Shown here: positions 37,601 to 46,879 of the stretch, piece by piece | Layout: each line of letters opens with the position of its first letter | Numbering within the stretch: the first letter of the stretch is position 1 | Assembly: GCA_030549495.1 (NCBI GenBank) | Contig: JAUIRK010000896.1 | Coordinates: 372,001-436,000, forward strand | Length of the DNA: 64,000 nucleotides | Origin: Nectonema munidae | Lineage: Eukaryota > Nematomorpha > Nectonematoida > Nectonematidae | Direction: 5' to 3' | Program-made: the position numbers and the translations under genes | The notes under the pieces: generated by a model | Databases searched by the model: none | What the model was told of the DNA's origin: nothing | What the model saw: the letters and a program-made list of their open reading frames with translations, nothing else

Positions 37601-40600
37601 TAGTGTGATTTATATAAAAAAAATCTATAAAAGATTAAGAAAAACCTGCAGTCTTTAACTTTGAGAGCTTTTCCAAAAGTACCTTCACCAAGTGTATCTA
37701 GGATTTCATCTAAAGAAAGAAATGAATTAACCCAAATATAATTTTGTTTTAATGAAAAAGTTTTCAAAGTCTCACCGCCGTAATCCAAATCCAATCAAAG
37801 AAATCAAAAAAAAATAAATTACACAACGTTATTGGAATAAATATACCAACAAAAGGAAGAGGAAATATTTATATTTTTTAATGATAGGGAGATTTGGCTA
37901 TAACTTCCAAAATAGGGCGTGAAAAATCACAGAATTTAGATTATAATAGTTATTCTCTTGATTATAAGTACATATATATATAAATAAATAAATAAATTTA
38001 AAATCGAGCGCCACAGACCGAATAGAAGAAATAGGGATAGGAGTGGTCTTTAAAAGGAAACAATAACAAGTATTTTAGCGTAAAGGTAATACATCTGTCA
38101 CTGATCCAATCTCCAAGATTATAAACAAGGTGACCGTGTTCATCGTTGGAAACACTGGCAGATTTTGCGTTGCGAATTTGGGAAGGAGAGTGATGGCGCG
38201 TTGCCTGATGTGATGCTGAGGACGATGAAGTGGAAGATGCATTAGTGGATGATGATGATGATGAACACCGACTAGCAGCATTGCTTCTATCACTGTATTT
38301 CTCGTTCCTATTCTTTCCGGGGTGATGGTGTTTTGACTTTTGTCTTGTTGTAGTATGCCTTTTACCAAGAGCGCTTCTCTTTTTATATTCATATCGGTGA
38401 GAGCGGCGCTGGCGCTGATAATAATTCTGACTTTGCCTATCATCTTCACGCTGCTAATTTGATTGGATAAATGAATCATGAAGTGAAGGTATTCGTATAC
38501 GTTCAAGTTAAAATATGTACATATAAACGTAGTCGTCAATTCAGCAAAAAAACATAAAATTTTGCCATTTTTATTCTAAAGACTTTTTTGCTTTTAGCGG
38601 AAGATATTTATTTAGTAATTTTTTTATTTTTTAGCTGAATATAAGTTTCAGTAAATAATTTTATTTATTATTTTTAACAATTTTCCTTTTTTTTTATATA
38701 AAAATATAAACTTTGATATTTTATATTTAAATGAAATAAATTAGCTACAAACGTTTACAACTCTGCATGTAAACTTATGCGTAGTCATCTCTATAAAAAT
38801 AGTTCTCAGTTGTTAGTCTCTATAATATAAAAACTATCAATCATTTCTCGATTAAAACCACCACATATTTTTAAATATGGAATAAAGTGAAGGATTAAGA
38901 GGATAAAATTACTTCATAATATAAAGACAGTTCAAAATTAAAATAAATAAACATAATAAAGGTAAATGAAAAGATGGTTAAGCATTCAAAAAATAGAGAT
39001 TCCTAAATTTATTTAAACTTATTTTAAATTTCCTAAGTAAAAAATTGATGTTTTAAAATTTCTATATATCTTATTACAATATTTTTATTAAAAAGCCTTC
39101 CATGCATTGAAAAAATAGAGTAATATTTACTTATCAACATTTTGGCCTTTTAAAAGTGCCTTTATATTCTCATAGTCAAGAGGAAAATATCGATGAGGTT
39201 GATTAATAAAACCTTAAGCACATATATTATATCTAAGTAAAGAATATAATAGACACAAAAAGAGCTAGAATACATAAATGGAAATTTAGACCGGTTAAAT
39301 ATACATAATTTCTAGCATCAAAATTTACATGTGATAAAAAAATAAAGAAAATAGGTGAACAATTTTAAAGTTTATTGAAAAAAACCTTACTTTGCTACGG
39401 CATCTGTAATGACCTGAATAATTTGAATGAACTGGTTTGGATGATATTGATTTGGAATATCGATTTTCAGATATGCGATTGTTGTAACTTTCACTACTAT
39501 ATCTTCCAGAATAACGACTAGTGTAATTTCGACTTCTACGCCTGAAATAAAAAAACAATTAAAGAATAAAGTTAACATTTTTGAGGGAATGATTTTTTTG
39601 TTAATTGTCACAAATACGATGTTGTGTATTGAGTTAGAAACGAAGGATAAAAAGTGGTAAAAATGAGTTATCTTGTCACTTAAATATTGAATTGAAACCA
39701 GTTCACATATTTTAGTATGTCATAGATATAGGAGGCTCAGCTAGCTAGCTAGGTAGAAAAAATTTCCCCCATATCGCATTTCAATATGCTTAAAATACTT
39801 TTACAAAATTCTTATGTCATTTTATTTTTAAAATTGATTATATAAACAAAATTAATATTAAGTTCATATTATCTATTTCATCGATCATTTTTTCAAAAAG
39901 ATTAAGAAATCCGAAATTTGTATACTGAAATAAAGAATTGGTAGCATTTTGCCAAAAAGCATTTTAAATAAAATATTTTAATAAAAGAGATCTCAAAAGA
40001 TTTTGTGGTACTTTCTTGTTTTGGCCGCGCCACCAAAAGGTAATTAAAAAAATGTACTGAACAACATAAATTTATTAAATCAAGAAATTTTTTCAACAAA
40101 AGTATATTGAAAACAAAAAGAACTAAAAAAATTTTTTATCTGTGGGTGGATAAAATGATTGTTTTATTATTAACCAGGCGATTAATTATTCATTTATGGA
40201 ACAGAAAATTGAAAAAATTAGTGGCGGGGCCAAAAAAAGTACCGTTTTTGTTATATCATTTTTGGAGTCTTTGAATTATAAAAGTTCCTATACAAATAGG
40301 AGACGATCATTCTTACTATAAGAGGTCTCATTGGATACTACTGTGGTGTATATTAGAAGCCTGCGCGAGCGTACAATTCGCGTGAGTTTGCAGGATCCCC
40401 GCATAAATTGCGGGTCTCTTGTTCAAAGCTTATTACGAGGCTGGACAGGAATAGTTTCAATATTAACACTACAAGTTAACTTAAAAAGTTTAGGTATTTG
40501 CTAATTAATTCTTAAAAAATTGTATAATTTATGAGGTTCATTCATGGCTAATATCCGGTTATATAAAGTATAACATCAGTAAGTACACCTCGCATACTGA

Positions 40601-41748
40601 GACTTTTACATCATCAAAGCTACATTTGTTTCTTTAGATAAGATATTTTTATTACATATAATATACAGTACAGAAGGCAATTTCATAGTTTTTATTGTTG
40701 AACATAATGTAAAGTATATTAATGGAATTTTCCTACACTTTCTGTTGTTGGGTATAATGTTTTATGTATTATGGCAACAAGTGCTGCTAGTGAGCGTAAC
40801 TTGAGACTTTCTGGCCATCTTATTTCTGAATAAACAGTTTTAAAAAGCCAAACCCTCAATAGTATTATGGTATTGTATTTTTAAAGAGTGTTATAAATAA
40901 AAAAAATTGAAGGTTTTAAAATTATAAGTGCGGGGTAATTGCATTTTTTTATTGAGGGTGGAATTTTTATAACGTACGAATGAGTCTTGTGTATATACAG
41001 TCAGTAACAAGTAAAATATAAATTCATCCTGAAATTGAAACTTCTTAAATACATTTAGATGATTTTTTAATATGTGAAAAAATAGACGAGTTATTAATTT
41101 TCCTCATAAAGAATTTCAAAAACATAAATTTTACTTTCGAAAAATCGATAATTAGAAAAAAAACAATCAGAAACGTTTTCTTAATTCTCAAACGTATCAT
41201 CAATTAAAACAAAATAAATAATTTGAAAAGTTAAATGCTAGAAATCAGATTCACTCCTTCCTCTCAAGAAAATTAGCATGAACTTTTATTTAAAATAACA
41301 ATTTCGATACAAAATAAAAGTAAGATTTTCTATAACCCACCACTCCACGTACACTATGCAATATTCAACATTTAGAATCAATTTTTAATTAGATTATGTA
41401 ACAAATGAGGTAAAATTAGCATAAAATAATATATCAAAAAATTTACAAAGTGGAACGAGGCCTTAGATACTTCATTGAAGAAAGATGAGAAGAGATTGAG
41501 GACGATGGTTTCCTACGTGAATATTTAACTAAAAAACAATTAACAATAATTTGAAAAAAAAATTAAAATTTACCAGATGAATGCTTATAACGTTCTATAG
41601 AAGGATAGTATTTTCTTCTGTCATATCTTCGATCTTGACAAAAATTTTCATGTGTACTACTATTTTCATAATAAAAACATGTTTCAGGAGATTTAGAAGG
41701 AAGATTTATACTATAAGATCTTGATTTTATTCTATAGCTCTTGGGCAT
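25178..41748 (-). CDS. LAMMER (CLK/Doa-type) dual-specificity protein kinase, 14 exons
   Basis: Exons on the minus strand, 5' to 3': 41748-41574, 41528-41471, 39541-39391, 38453-38093, 37709-37646, 36168-36052, 35995-35905, 31524-31449, 31388-31294, 31073-30944, 29812-29730, 27458-27379, 26729-26642, 25669-25178. All junctions are GT-AG, all phases agree, and the sum (2,061 bp) gives 686 residues. Residues 1-248 are a basic Ser/Arg/His-rich N-terminus; the kinase domain starts at YEIL (249). Visible catalytic features: Gly loop GEGTFG (256-261), Lys278, HTDLKPEN (373-380), DFG (412-414), APE (434-436), DVWS (448-451) and the family signature EHLAMMER (473-480). A low-complexity Ser/Asn and Lys/His/Arg tail follows. 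LAMMER kinases phosphorylate SR splicing factors, mainly in the nucleus. The start Met ([13 protein letters not shown]) is inferred. Odd: the usual SIGC is SVGS, and VV after GTFGK is AL. Introns hold transposon debris. Confidence 0.9.
26642..26729 (-). CDS. LAMMER kinase exon 13
   Basis: Acceptor TTTTTTAAG, donor ATG|GTACGT, 88 bp. Encodes [20 protein letters not shown] and ENTKPLM, matching the LDWDE..S.G.YVRE..KPL block of CLKs. Confidence 0.92.
27379..27458 (-). CDS. LAMMER kinase exon 12, LAMMER signature
   Basis: Acceptor TTTTGTTAAG, donor AA|GTAAGT, 80 bp. Encodes [20 protein letters not shown] and RMIRKS, containing the [11 protein letters not shown] signature that names the family. 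Confidence 0.95.
28200..28300 (-). repeat. tRNA-derived SINE-like piece in kinase intron 11
   Basis: On the minus strand GGGTTCGATCTC is a good RNA polymerase III B box, with an A-box-like block about 40 bases before it. No full tRNA fold. Confidence 0.45.
28352..28573. repeat. dispersed repeat, copy 1
   Basis: Starts GTTGCTGTTGTTGTTAGCCC and ends GTATTGCTGGCTTTTTGCAAG. A second copy in the same direction is at 29846-30058, and a diverged third start at 55785. Blocks TTTCGCAGCAGCAGCGATAA and TTTCAGCCAACCCGCAAAAA are shared by the first two. Confidence 0.88.
29730..29812 (-). CDS. LAMMER kinase exon 11, DVWS motif
   Basis: Acceptor TTTTTTAG, donor CAA|GTATCC, 83 bp, too short to stand out as an open frame. 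Encodes [20 protein letters not shown] and HGLTLFQ. The usual Cys in DVWSIGC is Ser here. Copies of one dispersed repeat lie on both sides. Confidence 0.92.
29846..30058. repeat. dispersed repeat, copy 2
   Basis: Same orientation as copy 1, with small insertions and deletions. It ends in GTACTGCTGGCTTTTTGAAG. It lies 34 bases upstream (in gene sense) of kinase exon 11. Confidence 0.88.
30170..30290 (-). mobile_element. LINE reverse-transcriptase tail relic
   Basis: On the minus strand [20 protein letters not shown] matches the 'LAQLR...SP.L..YL' block found at the C-terminal end of jockey/I-type LINE polyproteins. Only this short piece remains. Confidence 0.5.
30944..31073 (-). CDS. LAMMER kinase exon 10, DFG to APE
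   Basis: Acceptor TTATTTCAG, donor G|GTATCT, 130 bp. Encodes [20 protein letters not shown] and [12 protein letters not shown], the activation segment, nearly the family consensus. Confidence 0.95.
31294..31388 (-). CDS. LAMMER kinase exon 9, catalytic loop
   Basis: Acceptor ATTTTTAG, donor ACC|GTAATT, 95 bp. Encodes [20 protein letters not shown]; the HTD form of the HRD motif is characteristic of LAMMER kinases. The donor was chosen for phase fit; read-through would run into an AT simple repeat. Confidence 0.9.
31449..31524 (-). CDS. LAMMER kinase exon 8
   Basis: Acceptor TTTTTATAG, donor T|GTATTT, 76 bp. Encodes [20 protein letters not shown] and CLAVN, matching the CLK helix before the catalytic loop. 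Separated from exon 7 by a 4.4-kb intron. Confidence 0.9.
33150..34620 (-). mobile_element. decayed piggyBac transposase in kinase intron 7
   Basis: On the minus strand, in order and in changing frames: [20 protein letters not shown] and [17 protein letters not shown] (34.4-34.2 kb), the catalytic block [20 protein letters not shown] then PIRFGFKQWVLA (34.05-33.94 kb), and a Cys-containing end (RCFSCKK) near 33.2 kb. Several frameshifts and stops; not functional. The kinase gene splices it out. Confidence 0.75.
35469..35593 (+). mobile_element. piggyBac fragment (matches 45367-45497)
   Basis: About 125 bases nearly identical to 45367-45497, including GTGACCGAGATCCGAAAGAT and CTATTAGATATTTACATGA. 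In that second copy this stretch precedes the VDDQLVKFRG catalytic block, so here it is an isolated piece of the same family. Confidence 0.75.
35905..35995 (-). CDS. LAMMER kinase exon 7, hinge region
   Basis: Acceptor TTCTTTAG, donor CTC|GTAAGT, 91 bp. Encodes [20 protein letters not shown] and [10 protein letters not shown], the kinase hinge typical of CLKs. Confidence 0.93.
36052..36168 (-). CDS. LAMMER kinase exon 6, catalytic Lys and helix C
   Basis: Acceptor TATTCAG, donor TT|GTATCT, 117 bp. Encodes [20 protein letters not shown] (ATP-binding Lys in ALK) and [18 protein letters not shown] (helix C Glu). Confidence 0.93.
36580..37117 (-). mobile_element. hAT (ZBED-like) fragment in kinase intron 5
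   Basis: A 78-codon frame ending at 36881 carries [20 protein letters not shown], typical of the C-terminal half of ZBED5/GTF2IRD2-like hAT transposases. CACTGGGGGTCCGACC at 36585 resembles the end of such an element. Frames beyond 36881 are broken. Confidence 0.6.
37272..37394. repeat. foldback repeat in kinase intron 5
   Basis: Arms 37272-37319 and 37341-37394 are inverse copies (TTTTATTCAAACA ... CGACCACTCTGGTCTT and its inverse) with a small insertion in the right arm and a loop of about 21 bases. A transcript would fold into a long hairpin. Confidence 0.8.
37646..37709 (-). CDS. LAMMER kinase exon 5, Gly-rich loop
   Basis: Acceptor TTCTTTAG, donor AG|GTTTTT, 64 bp. Encodes [20 protein letters not shown], the ATP-binding loop; the Tyr before it is split across the junction. 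Confidence 0.93.
38093..38453 (-). CDS. LAMMER kinase exon 4, linker to kinase domain
   Basis: Encodes a basic and Ser/His-rich stretch ([18 protein letters not shown], a run of seven Ser) and then the conserved lead-in [17 protein letters not shown] just ahead of the Gly loop. Donor T|GTATTA. The acceptor is ambiguous by three bases (ATTAG|CAG or AGCAG|CGT), which adds or removes one Gln. Confidence 0.88.
39391..39541 (-). CDS. LAMMER kinase exon 3, Ser/Arg/Tyr-rich
   Basis: Acceptor TTATTTCAG, donor AAA|GTAAGG. Encodes [16 protein letters not shown] and [12 protein letters not shown]; low complexity, like the regulatory N-terminus of CLKs. Confidence 0.8.
39542..41470 (-). other. kinase intron 2
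   Basis: AT-rich, with one GC-rich patch at 40350-40440 (CGCGAGCGTACAATTCGCG, CCCCGCATAAATTGCGGG) that I cannot assign and a hAT C-terminal relic at 40770-40860. Confidence 0.5.
40770..40860 (+). mobile_element. hAT transposase C-terminal relic
   Basis: Plus-strand reading [19 protein letters not shown] is the hallmark of the hAT C-terminal dimerisation domain (ATSA.SER.FS.AG). A stop codon follows and little else remains. Antisense to the kinase gene. Confidence 0.75.
41471..41528 (-). CDS. LAMMER kinase exon 2 (58 bp)
   Basis: Acceptor TTTTTTAG, donor AA|GTATCT; enters in phase 1 and leaves in phase 2, exactly what is needed to join exons 1 and 3. Encodes [18 protein letters not shown], Ser/Arg-rich. 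Found by looking for the phase bridge; not homology-supported. Confidence 0.65.
41574..41748 (-). CDS. LAMMER kinase exon 1 (start)
   Basis: ATG at 41748-41746, donor G|GTAAAT. Encodes [13 protein letters not shown] and [19 protein letters not shown], Tyr/Arg/Ser-rich like the N-termini of CLK proteins. An acceptor-like ATAG sits just before the ATG, so a 5' UTR exon may lie upstream. Confidence 0.7.
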
Positions 41749-42304
41749 ATCTATATTTATCATCAGTAAACAAAATACCAAGAAATAAACAAATATCTAA
41801 AAATTTATTTTATCTAATTAACTATTTAGAATTTATGATAAACTTTATTTATTTATTTCTTTTAAATAAGTAAAGGCATACTCAAAACATTTATAAGTTA
41901 GCAGGGTTTAGTGACAACTAAGTAAATTATCCTACCGATTGAAAAAAGTTTCTTCAAAACAAAAAAAAAAATAAAACTAATAAAAAGTATAATGCTAAAA
42001 ATTTTTAAAAATTTCTTCTCATTATGAAGTTTATTATACGCATAATAATAAAAATTAAAAAAAATATTGCTTCTTCAAATTATTGACAAATTTTCATAAT
42101 ATTATATATATTTTAACACAATATTTGTTACATTAACAAATTCAACACTTCTAAATACGTATGAAACTTGTTTTCCTGTGGGATCTAGTTGTAATAGAAT
42201 AATTTTGATTTTTTGATTTACTTATTTCATGTGTCTTAACTTAAATTTAGCAATTTTTCTATATATAAGAAGAAGAAGGAAAAAAGGTTATTAACATACA
42301 CAAC
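41749..42304. other. AT-rich region upstream of the kinase start
   Basis: Would contain the 5' UTR and promoter of the kinase gene, but I recognise no motif in it. Confidence 0.4.
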
Positions 42305-42967
42305 CAGTGCCCGCGCTACCTATATAATTTTGGGGCACGTGCCCCCCCCCCCCTGTATTAATCTTTGCCCCCCCCCCCCCTAAAATTTTTAGTTTTGCCC
42401 CATGCACTTTTTAAAGGAAAAATAAATAAGCAAAAATTGTACACAATAATCTTATATAAATGCTTGTGCATGTGTATGTATAATATGAGATTTCTATAGG
42501 TTTTTATACAGAAGTACTTCATGCTTTTCAGCAAAGTAATATAGGATATAAAGTAATTATGAAAACTGTGCTTTTTAATCACATATGCCTCTGCATAGCT
42601 TATGAGAGAAAAAGAAAAAAAGACAAAAATCTACTCATTCTTCAATCATTGTCAAATGTGGCCCCAGAAATATTCTCTTTCTATTTTTCTCTAACAAAAT
42701 TTTTTGAGAGATATCGGATGCATGCCTAATACATATACATACTATATATAATGAAAGACAACACAGAGCAAAATTATCGTGAAAACTGTCTTTTTATATC
42801 ACATATGCTAGTACGTAGATTATGGGAGAGAGAGAAAAAGAGAGACAACGATATCTGCACTCCTCAATCAATGTCAAATCAATGTCAATCAATTGCAAAA
42901 ATTTTTACAAATGTGTTTCTTTGCCCCATTTCAGCCCCCTTGAAATTTAGCTTTAGCGCGGGCACTG
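42305..42967. mobile_element. hAT-type element with exact 8-bp target duplication
   Basis: Ends CAGTGCCCGCGCTA and TTTAGCGCGGGCACTG are inverse. Outside both ends stands TACACAAC (42297-42304 and 42968-42975), an exact 8-bp duplication. It contains two poly-C runs (42343-42354 and 42367-42379) and an imperfect internal duplication (GAAAACTGTG/CTTTTTAATCACATATGC and a second copy near 42779). No transposase. Confidence 0.93.
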
Positions 42968-42975
42968 TACACAAC

Positions 42976-43436
42976 AGATAAACATCATGTTAAATCAAAG
43001 GTGAAATATATGTGTAAAAAAAATATGTGTGAAAAATAAAATGATTAGCAATTTATATGTTTTTTAATATGGACACACACAAAAAACAACTTAAAGCCGC
43101 TAAACGTGTGAGCCCAATTGAACTTAAAGATTAATACAAGTATTATAATTTAAACACATATTAGGGATTTATAAGATCCTAGGGCTCACTTAAATCTAAT
43201 TTTTTTAAAAATTATCTTTTATTAAAAATTTCAAAATTATCATAGCCTTAAGTTTTTAGTATTTGTTACATATAATATAAAAATCACAAAATAATTTTTT
43301 TTATACATTTGAGATCCTTGGGTTCAAAAGAGTCCAAGCAAGAAAAAATTAGAGTAATTATTTTTTCCTTTCATAATTTAAGTTTTTTTTATTTTTTTAG
43401 TACTAAATTGTTAAATTTTTTATAAAGGCATGTAAA
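42976..43436. other. AT-rich stretch, nothing recognised
   Basis: No open frame or repeat end seen before the piggyBac remnant. Confidence 0.4.
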
Positions 43437-44585
43437 GCGACTCTTCCCCTTCCATTAGCGAGTTTTCTGAGGTAGAAGATCATGTTTCATTATGTGAGAC
43501 TGAAGAATGTTATAGTGATTTTTCCGATAGAATGCTTTCTAATTTAGAAGATGAGGAAACTCATGAGTATTGTCTTTCGAAAGATGGGGAGACAAAATGG
43601 TATTATGACGATTTTAATTATTCAAGTAAAGAAAGGTGTCATAATAGCATATCAATGAAGCCAGGTCCAACAAGTTATGCTTGCTCAGGGATAGAAGATG
43701 AGTATACAGCTTTTATGCAATTTTTTCTACCAAAAATTTTGAATACAATAATGAAGTGGACTAACATTGAAGGCAAAGTTGTGATGGGTGATAGCTGGGT
43801 GGAACTTGATACCGTAAAGTTTGAAGCTTATTTAGGCCTGTTTATTCTTGCTGAAGTTTTCAAATCCAAAAACGAGTCCACTGCCAGCTTATGGGATGAT
43901 GATACTGGGAGAAGTATTTTTAGAGCTACAATGTCTCTGAAAAACTTCAAAATCATTTCAAGAGTTTTACGATTTGATGACAAAAAAACAAGGGAAAATA
44001 GAAGAGAAAAAAACAAGTTTGCTCCAATTCAAGAAATTTGGGATGAATGGGTTGCTATTCTACCAAAACTTTTCAATCCCGGTTTTCAAGTAACAGTAGA
44101 TGAGCAGCTCAGAGGCTTCAGATTTTAGCAGATGTTGAGAGTTTTTAGGTATGGAACATCCAGCCATATTTGGGAAAGTAACCTGGAAATGCAGCTGAAA
44201 AAATCAAGAAGAGCGTGTTGGACAAAAGGACTAAAGGGTCACAACGTGACGTGTGACAATTTTTTTACATCTTTGAACCTGTCTAAAAGACTCTTAAAAG
44301 AGAGAAAAATTACTTTGCTTGGTACAGTTCCTAAAAACAAAAAATTTATACCACCAGCAATACTTGATATAAAAAAGCGCCATGTATTTTCTTCTGTGTT
44401 CTTGTTCACCGAAGAAAACATGCTTGTTTCGTATATGCCTAAAAAACAAAAACGTCTTCCTTTTATCTTCTTTTCATAAATCTAAAAGAATCGACGACTT
44501 TGAAGCAAAAAAACCAGAAGTGATTATACATTATAACAAAACCAAAGTTGCTGTTGATGTAGTTGATCAAATGGTATCAAATTAA
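43437..44585 (+). pseudogene. piggyBac transposase, broken, catalytic middle lost
   Basis: Open from about 43437: an acidic leader (SISEFSEVEDHVSLCETEEC), then MKPGPTSYACSGIEDEYTAF, FEAYLGLFILAEVFKSKNES, SLKNFKIISRVLRFDDKKTR and QVTVDEQLRGFRF with the first catalytic Asp (43532-44128). A stop follows; the next block (44132-44479) resumes further on in the family order with NVTCDNFFTSLNLSKRLLKE and GTVPKNKKFIPPAIL, and a third frame gives the VDVVDQM block at 44550. Sequence between the first Asp and the CDNFFTS block is shortened, so the gene is dead. Confidence 0.88.
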
Positions 44586-44879
44586 TCAAGAAGTTGAAGC
44601 AGAAATTTTTCATGGGCCAAAAAAAGCAAGATGTCATCTTTGCATAAACACAAAAATATAAAATATCTCTAAAATGCTCTATTTGTGACTACTTTGCATG
44701 AAAAAAAGTTCTGACGTTGCTTCACTGAACACCAGGGTAAAACAGAACAAAGTTTAAAGCACCCCCCCCCTCACTCTTAGGATATTCAAAAAATAGATCT
44801 TATAGATTACTAGATTTTTTTTATTCATAGCCTAAGTTATAAAGGTTTCGATAGAGTAGACTTTCAAAATAAAAAATAT

Positions 44880-45960
44880 GAATTTTTTGAATTCTTCTTC
44901 TCTTTCTGAAGAGACAATCTCTAGTCTATATCTTCTAATTGCTCTTCTACCACTGAAAAAACTATTTACGATACGTTAGTTTCTCCTGATAGCACCGAAT
45001 ACTCATGGACTCTATATTACCCAAATCAAATTCTTCCATTTGTTCAAGACACAAGAAACTTAAGTCAAAACCCTTTTGAACCCGTTGGCTCTGCAAATTT
45101 CTCACTGATTCACTTCAAATTTTAAACTTATTTTTAATGAAAAAGTAATTTCTCATATATACAAGTGTACAAAAATTAGACTACAGGAAAATTTCAAGTA
45201 AGCATTTTAGTAGCGAATCACCAAAGTATGATTTCGTAAGATTTTGTTATGAAAAATTAGATATCTGTGACCTTTTCACTTATTTGGCTGCCTACTGTAG
45301 ATGGGTCAATAAAAAAAAATTAAAAAATTAACTTAAAATATCTATATTCTGAAAAAACTCGAGAACCGTTTCTTAGAGCTTTTATGTCAAGGAATAATGT
45401 TTTTATTAATTAATATTTTTATTTGTTTTGATGTTAAGTGACCGAGATCCGAAAGATAAAATATCAGCTATTAGATATTTACATGAAACATTATACCTAA
45501 ATTAATCTAAGCATTTTGTATCGTATGGCTACGTTACAGTTGATGACCAGCTAGTGAAATTTAGAGGGAATTGTAGGATAAAAGTATATGACCGTTCTAA
45601 AGCTTGTCATTATGGCATAAAAATATACCATTGTACAGATTCTCAATCTTAATTTATTTTAAAATCCGAATACTATATTTCAGGTTTAGTTGATAAAACT
45701 TATTTCTCTAGAACAAATATAGTCAAATGGTTGATTACTGATACTAATTTACCCGTAGGATGTGGAATCTTTACCCACAGGTTTTTTACATCTCATGAAT
45801 TGTCTTTATGGGTAACCTCAAAAGTCTAAATATGTGTGGTACTTTTCGATCCAATTGTACCTTTATTCCTCATATCTTTAGAGCCAAACATTTACAACAC
45901 TTAGTCTTGCATGAGATTGAATCTTAATTTATATACAGAAAATATGGTCCTTTGATATTT
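44880..45960 (+). mobile_element. second piggyBac relic, different family
   Basis: Plus-strand pieces in order: SPDSTEYSWTLYYPNQILPF (about 44980-45125, related to the frame at 18.8-19.2 kb), [20 protein letters not shown] (about 45440), YVTVDDQLVKFRGNCRIKVY then HYGIKIYHCTDSQS (45525-45650), and DKTYFSRTNIVKWLITDTNL (45690-45760). Several stops and frameshifts. Confidence 0.8.
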
Positions 45961-45994
45961 GAATGAATATTCTTAAAAAATCTAAAAATATTGG

Positions 45995-46170
45995 GGTTGT
46001 TTGGGCCTACTTCTCAGCTTAACAGTTGAAGGTCAGGAGTTTGATCCCCAAGGATCCAACTCTTAAAGACAAATTCACAAAAACTGTGATTAACCATCAT
46101 AAGCATAATGGGTGCATATTGCATTAAGGCTGAAAGTGTTTGATATCTCCAATCAACCAAATATATCCTT
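45995..46170 (+). repeat. possible tRNA-derived SINE piece
   Basis: GGTCAGGAGTTTGATCCCCA is B-box-like with an A-box-like block about 30 bases before. Weak. Confidence 0.3.
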
Positions 46171-46289
46171 ACCTCCCATTACTTTTAGAATAGAAAGATA
46201 AATTTAGTCTCTCTAATCATTTTTATTAAATCATGCTTATTCCAAACCAAAAGTGATGGGAGCCAACAATATTTGAAAAGAATAAATAT

Positions 46290-46835
46290 TTTTAGATTTT
46301 TTAGAATATATTTCGATTCTTTGATTACAGAATTTTATATTAATTATTTGACAAATATATTATTTAATATCGTGCAAATTGCAAAAATTTAAGTAATAAC
46401 TTTTGTAACATCGTATGAGGTATATTAAATCTTACATCTAGTGAAATATAAACAGAAAGCTTAATATTTTTTAATTTTTAAAGGAATATTTTTTGATTCT
46501 TGGATTAAAAAAATTTATATTGATTATTTGACAAATGTATTATTTAATATCGTTTAAATTGCTGAAATATAGGTTATAAATTTTGTATCATCGTATGAGG
46601 TATATTAAATCTTACATCTAACAAAATATGTACAGAAAGTTTAATATTTTTTGTTTTTTTTATGAATTTTTTCCAATTCTTTTATTACAGAATTTTATTT
46701 TGATTATTTGACAAATATATTATTTAAAATCGTGCAAATTGTAAAAATTTAGGTAATACTTTATGTAACATCGTCTCACTGAATGAGATATATCAAATCT
46801 TACATCTAGCAAAATATGAACATAAAGTTAATTTG
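46290..46835. repeat. tandem array, three copies of a 180-bp unit
   Basis: GATTATTTGACAAAT(A/G)TATTATTTAA recurs with 180-base spacing (GACAAAT at 46350, 46530, 46710), and the block ATATTAAATCTTACATCTA recurs with it. The copies have diverged. Confidence 0.88.
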
Positions 46836-46879
46836 TGAAAATTATGATTTCTCGCTTCATTTCATTCTCTAACAAGTAT

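Noticed and set aside
37710-37794. Possible kinase exon ending DLDYG|GTGAG before the Gly-loop exon
   Set aside because: No upstream acceptor, and the junction from exon 4 (38093) to 37709 restores the expected Tyr-Glu-Ile-Leu lead-in without it.
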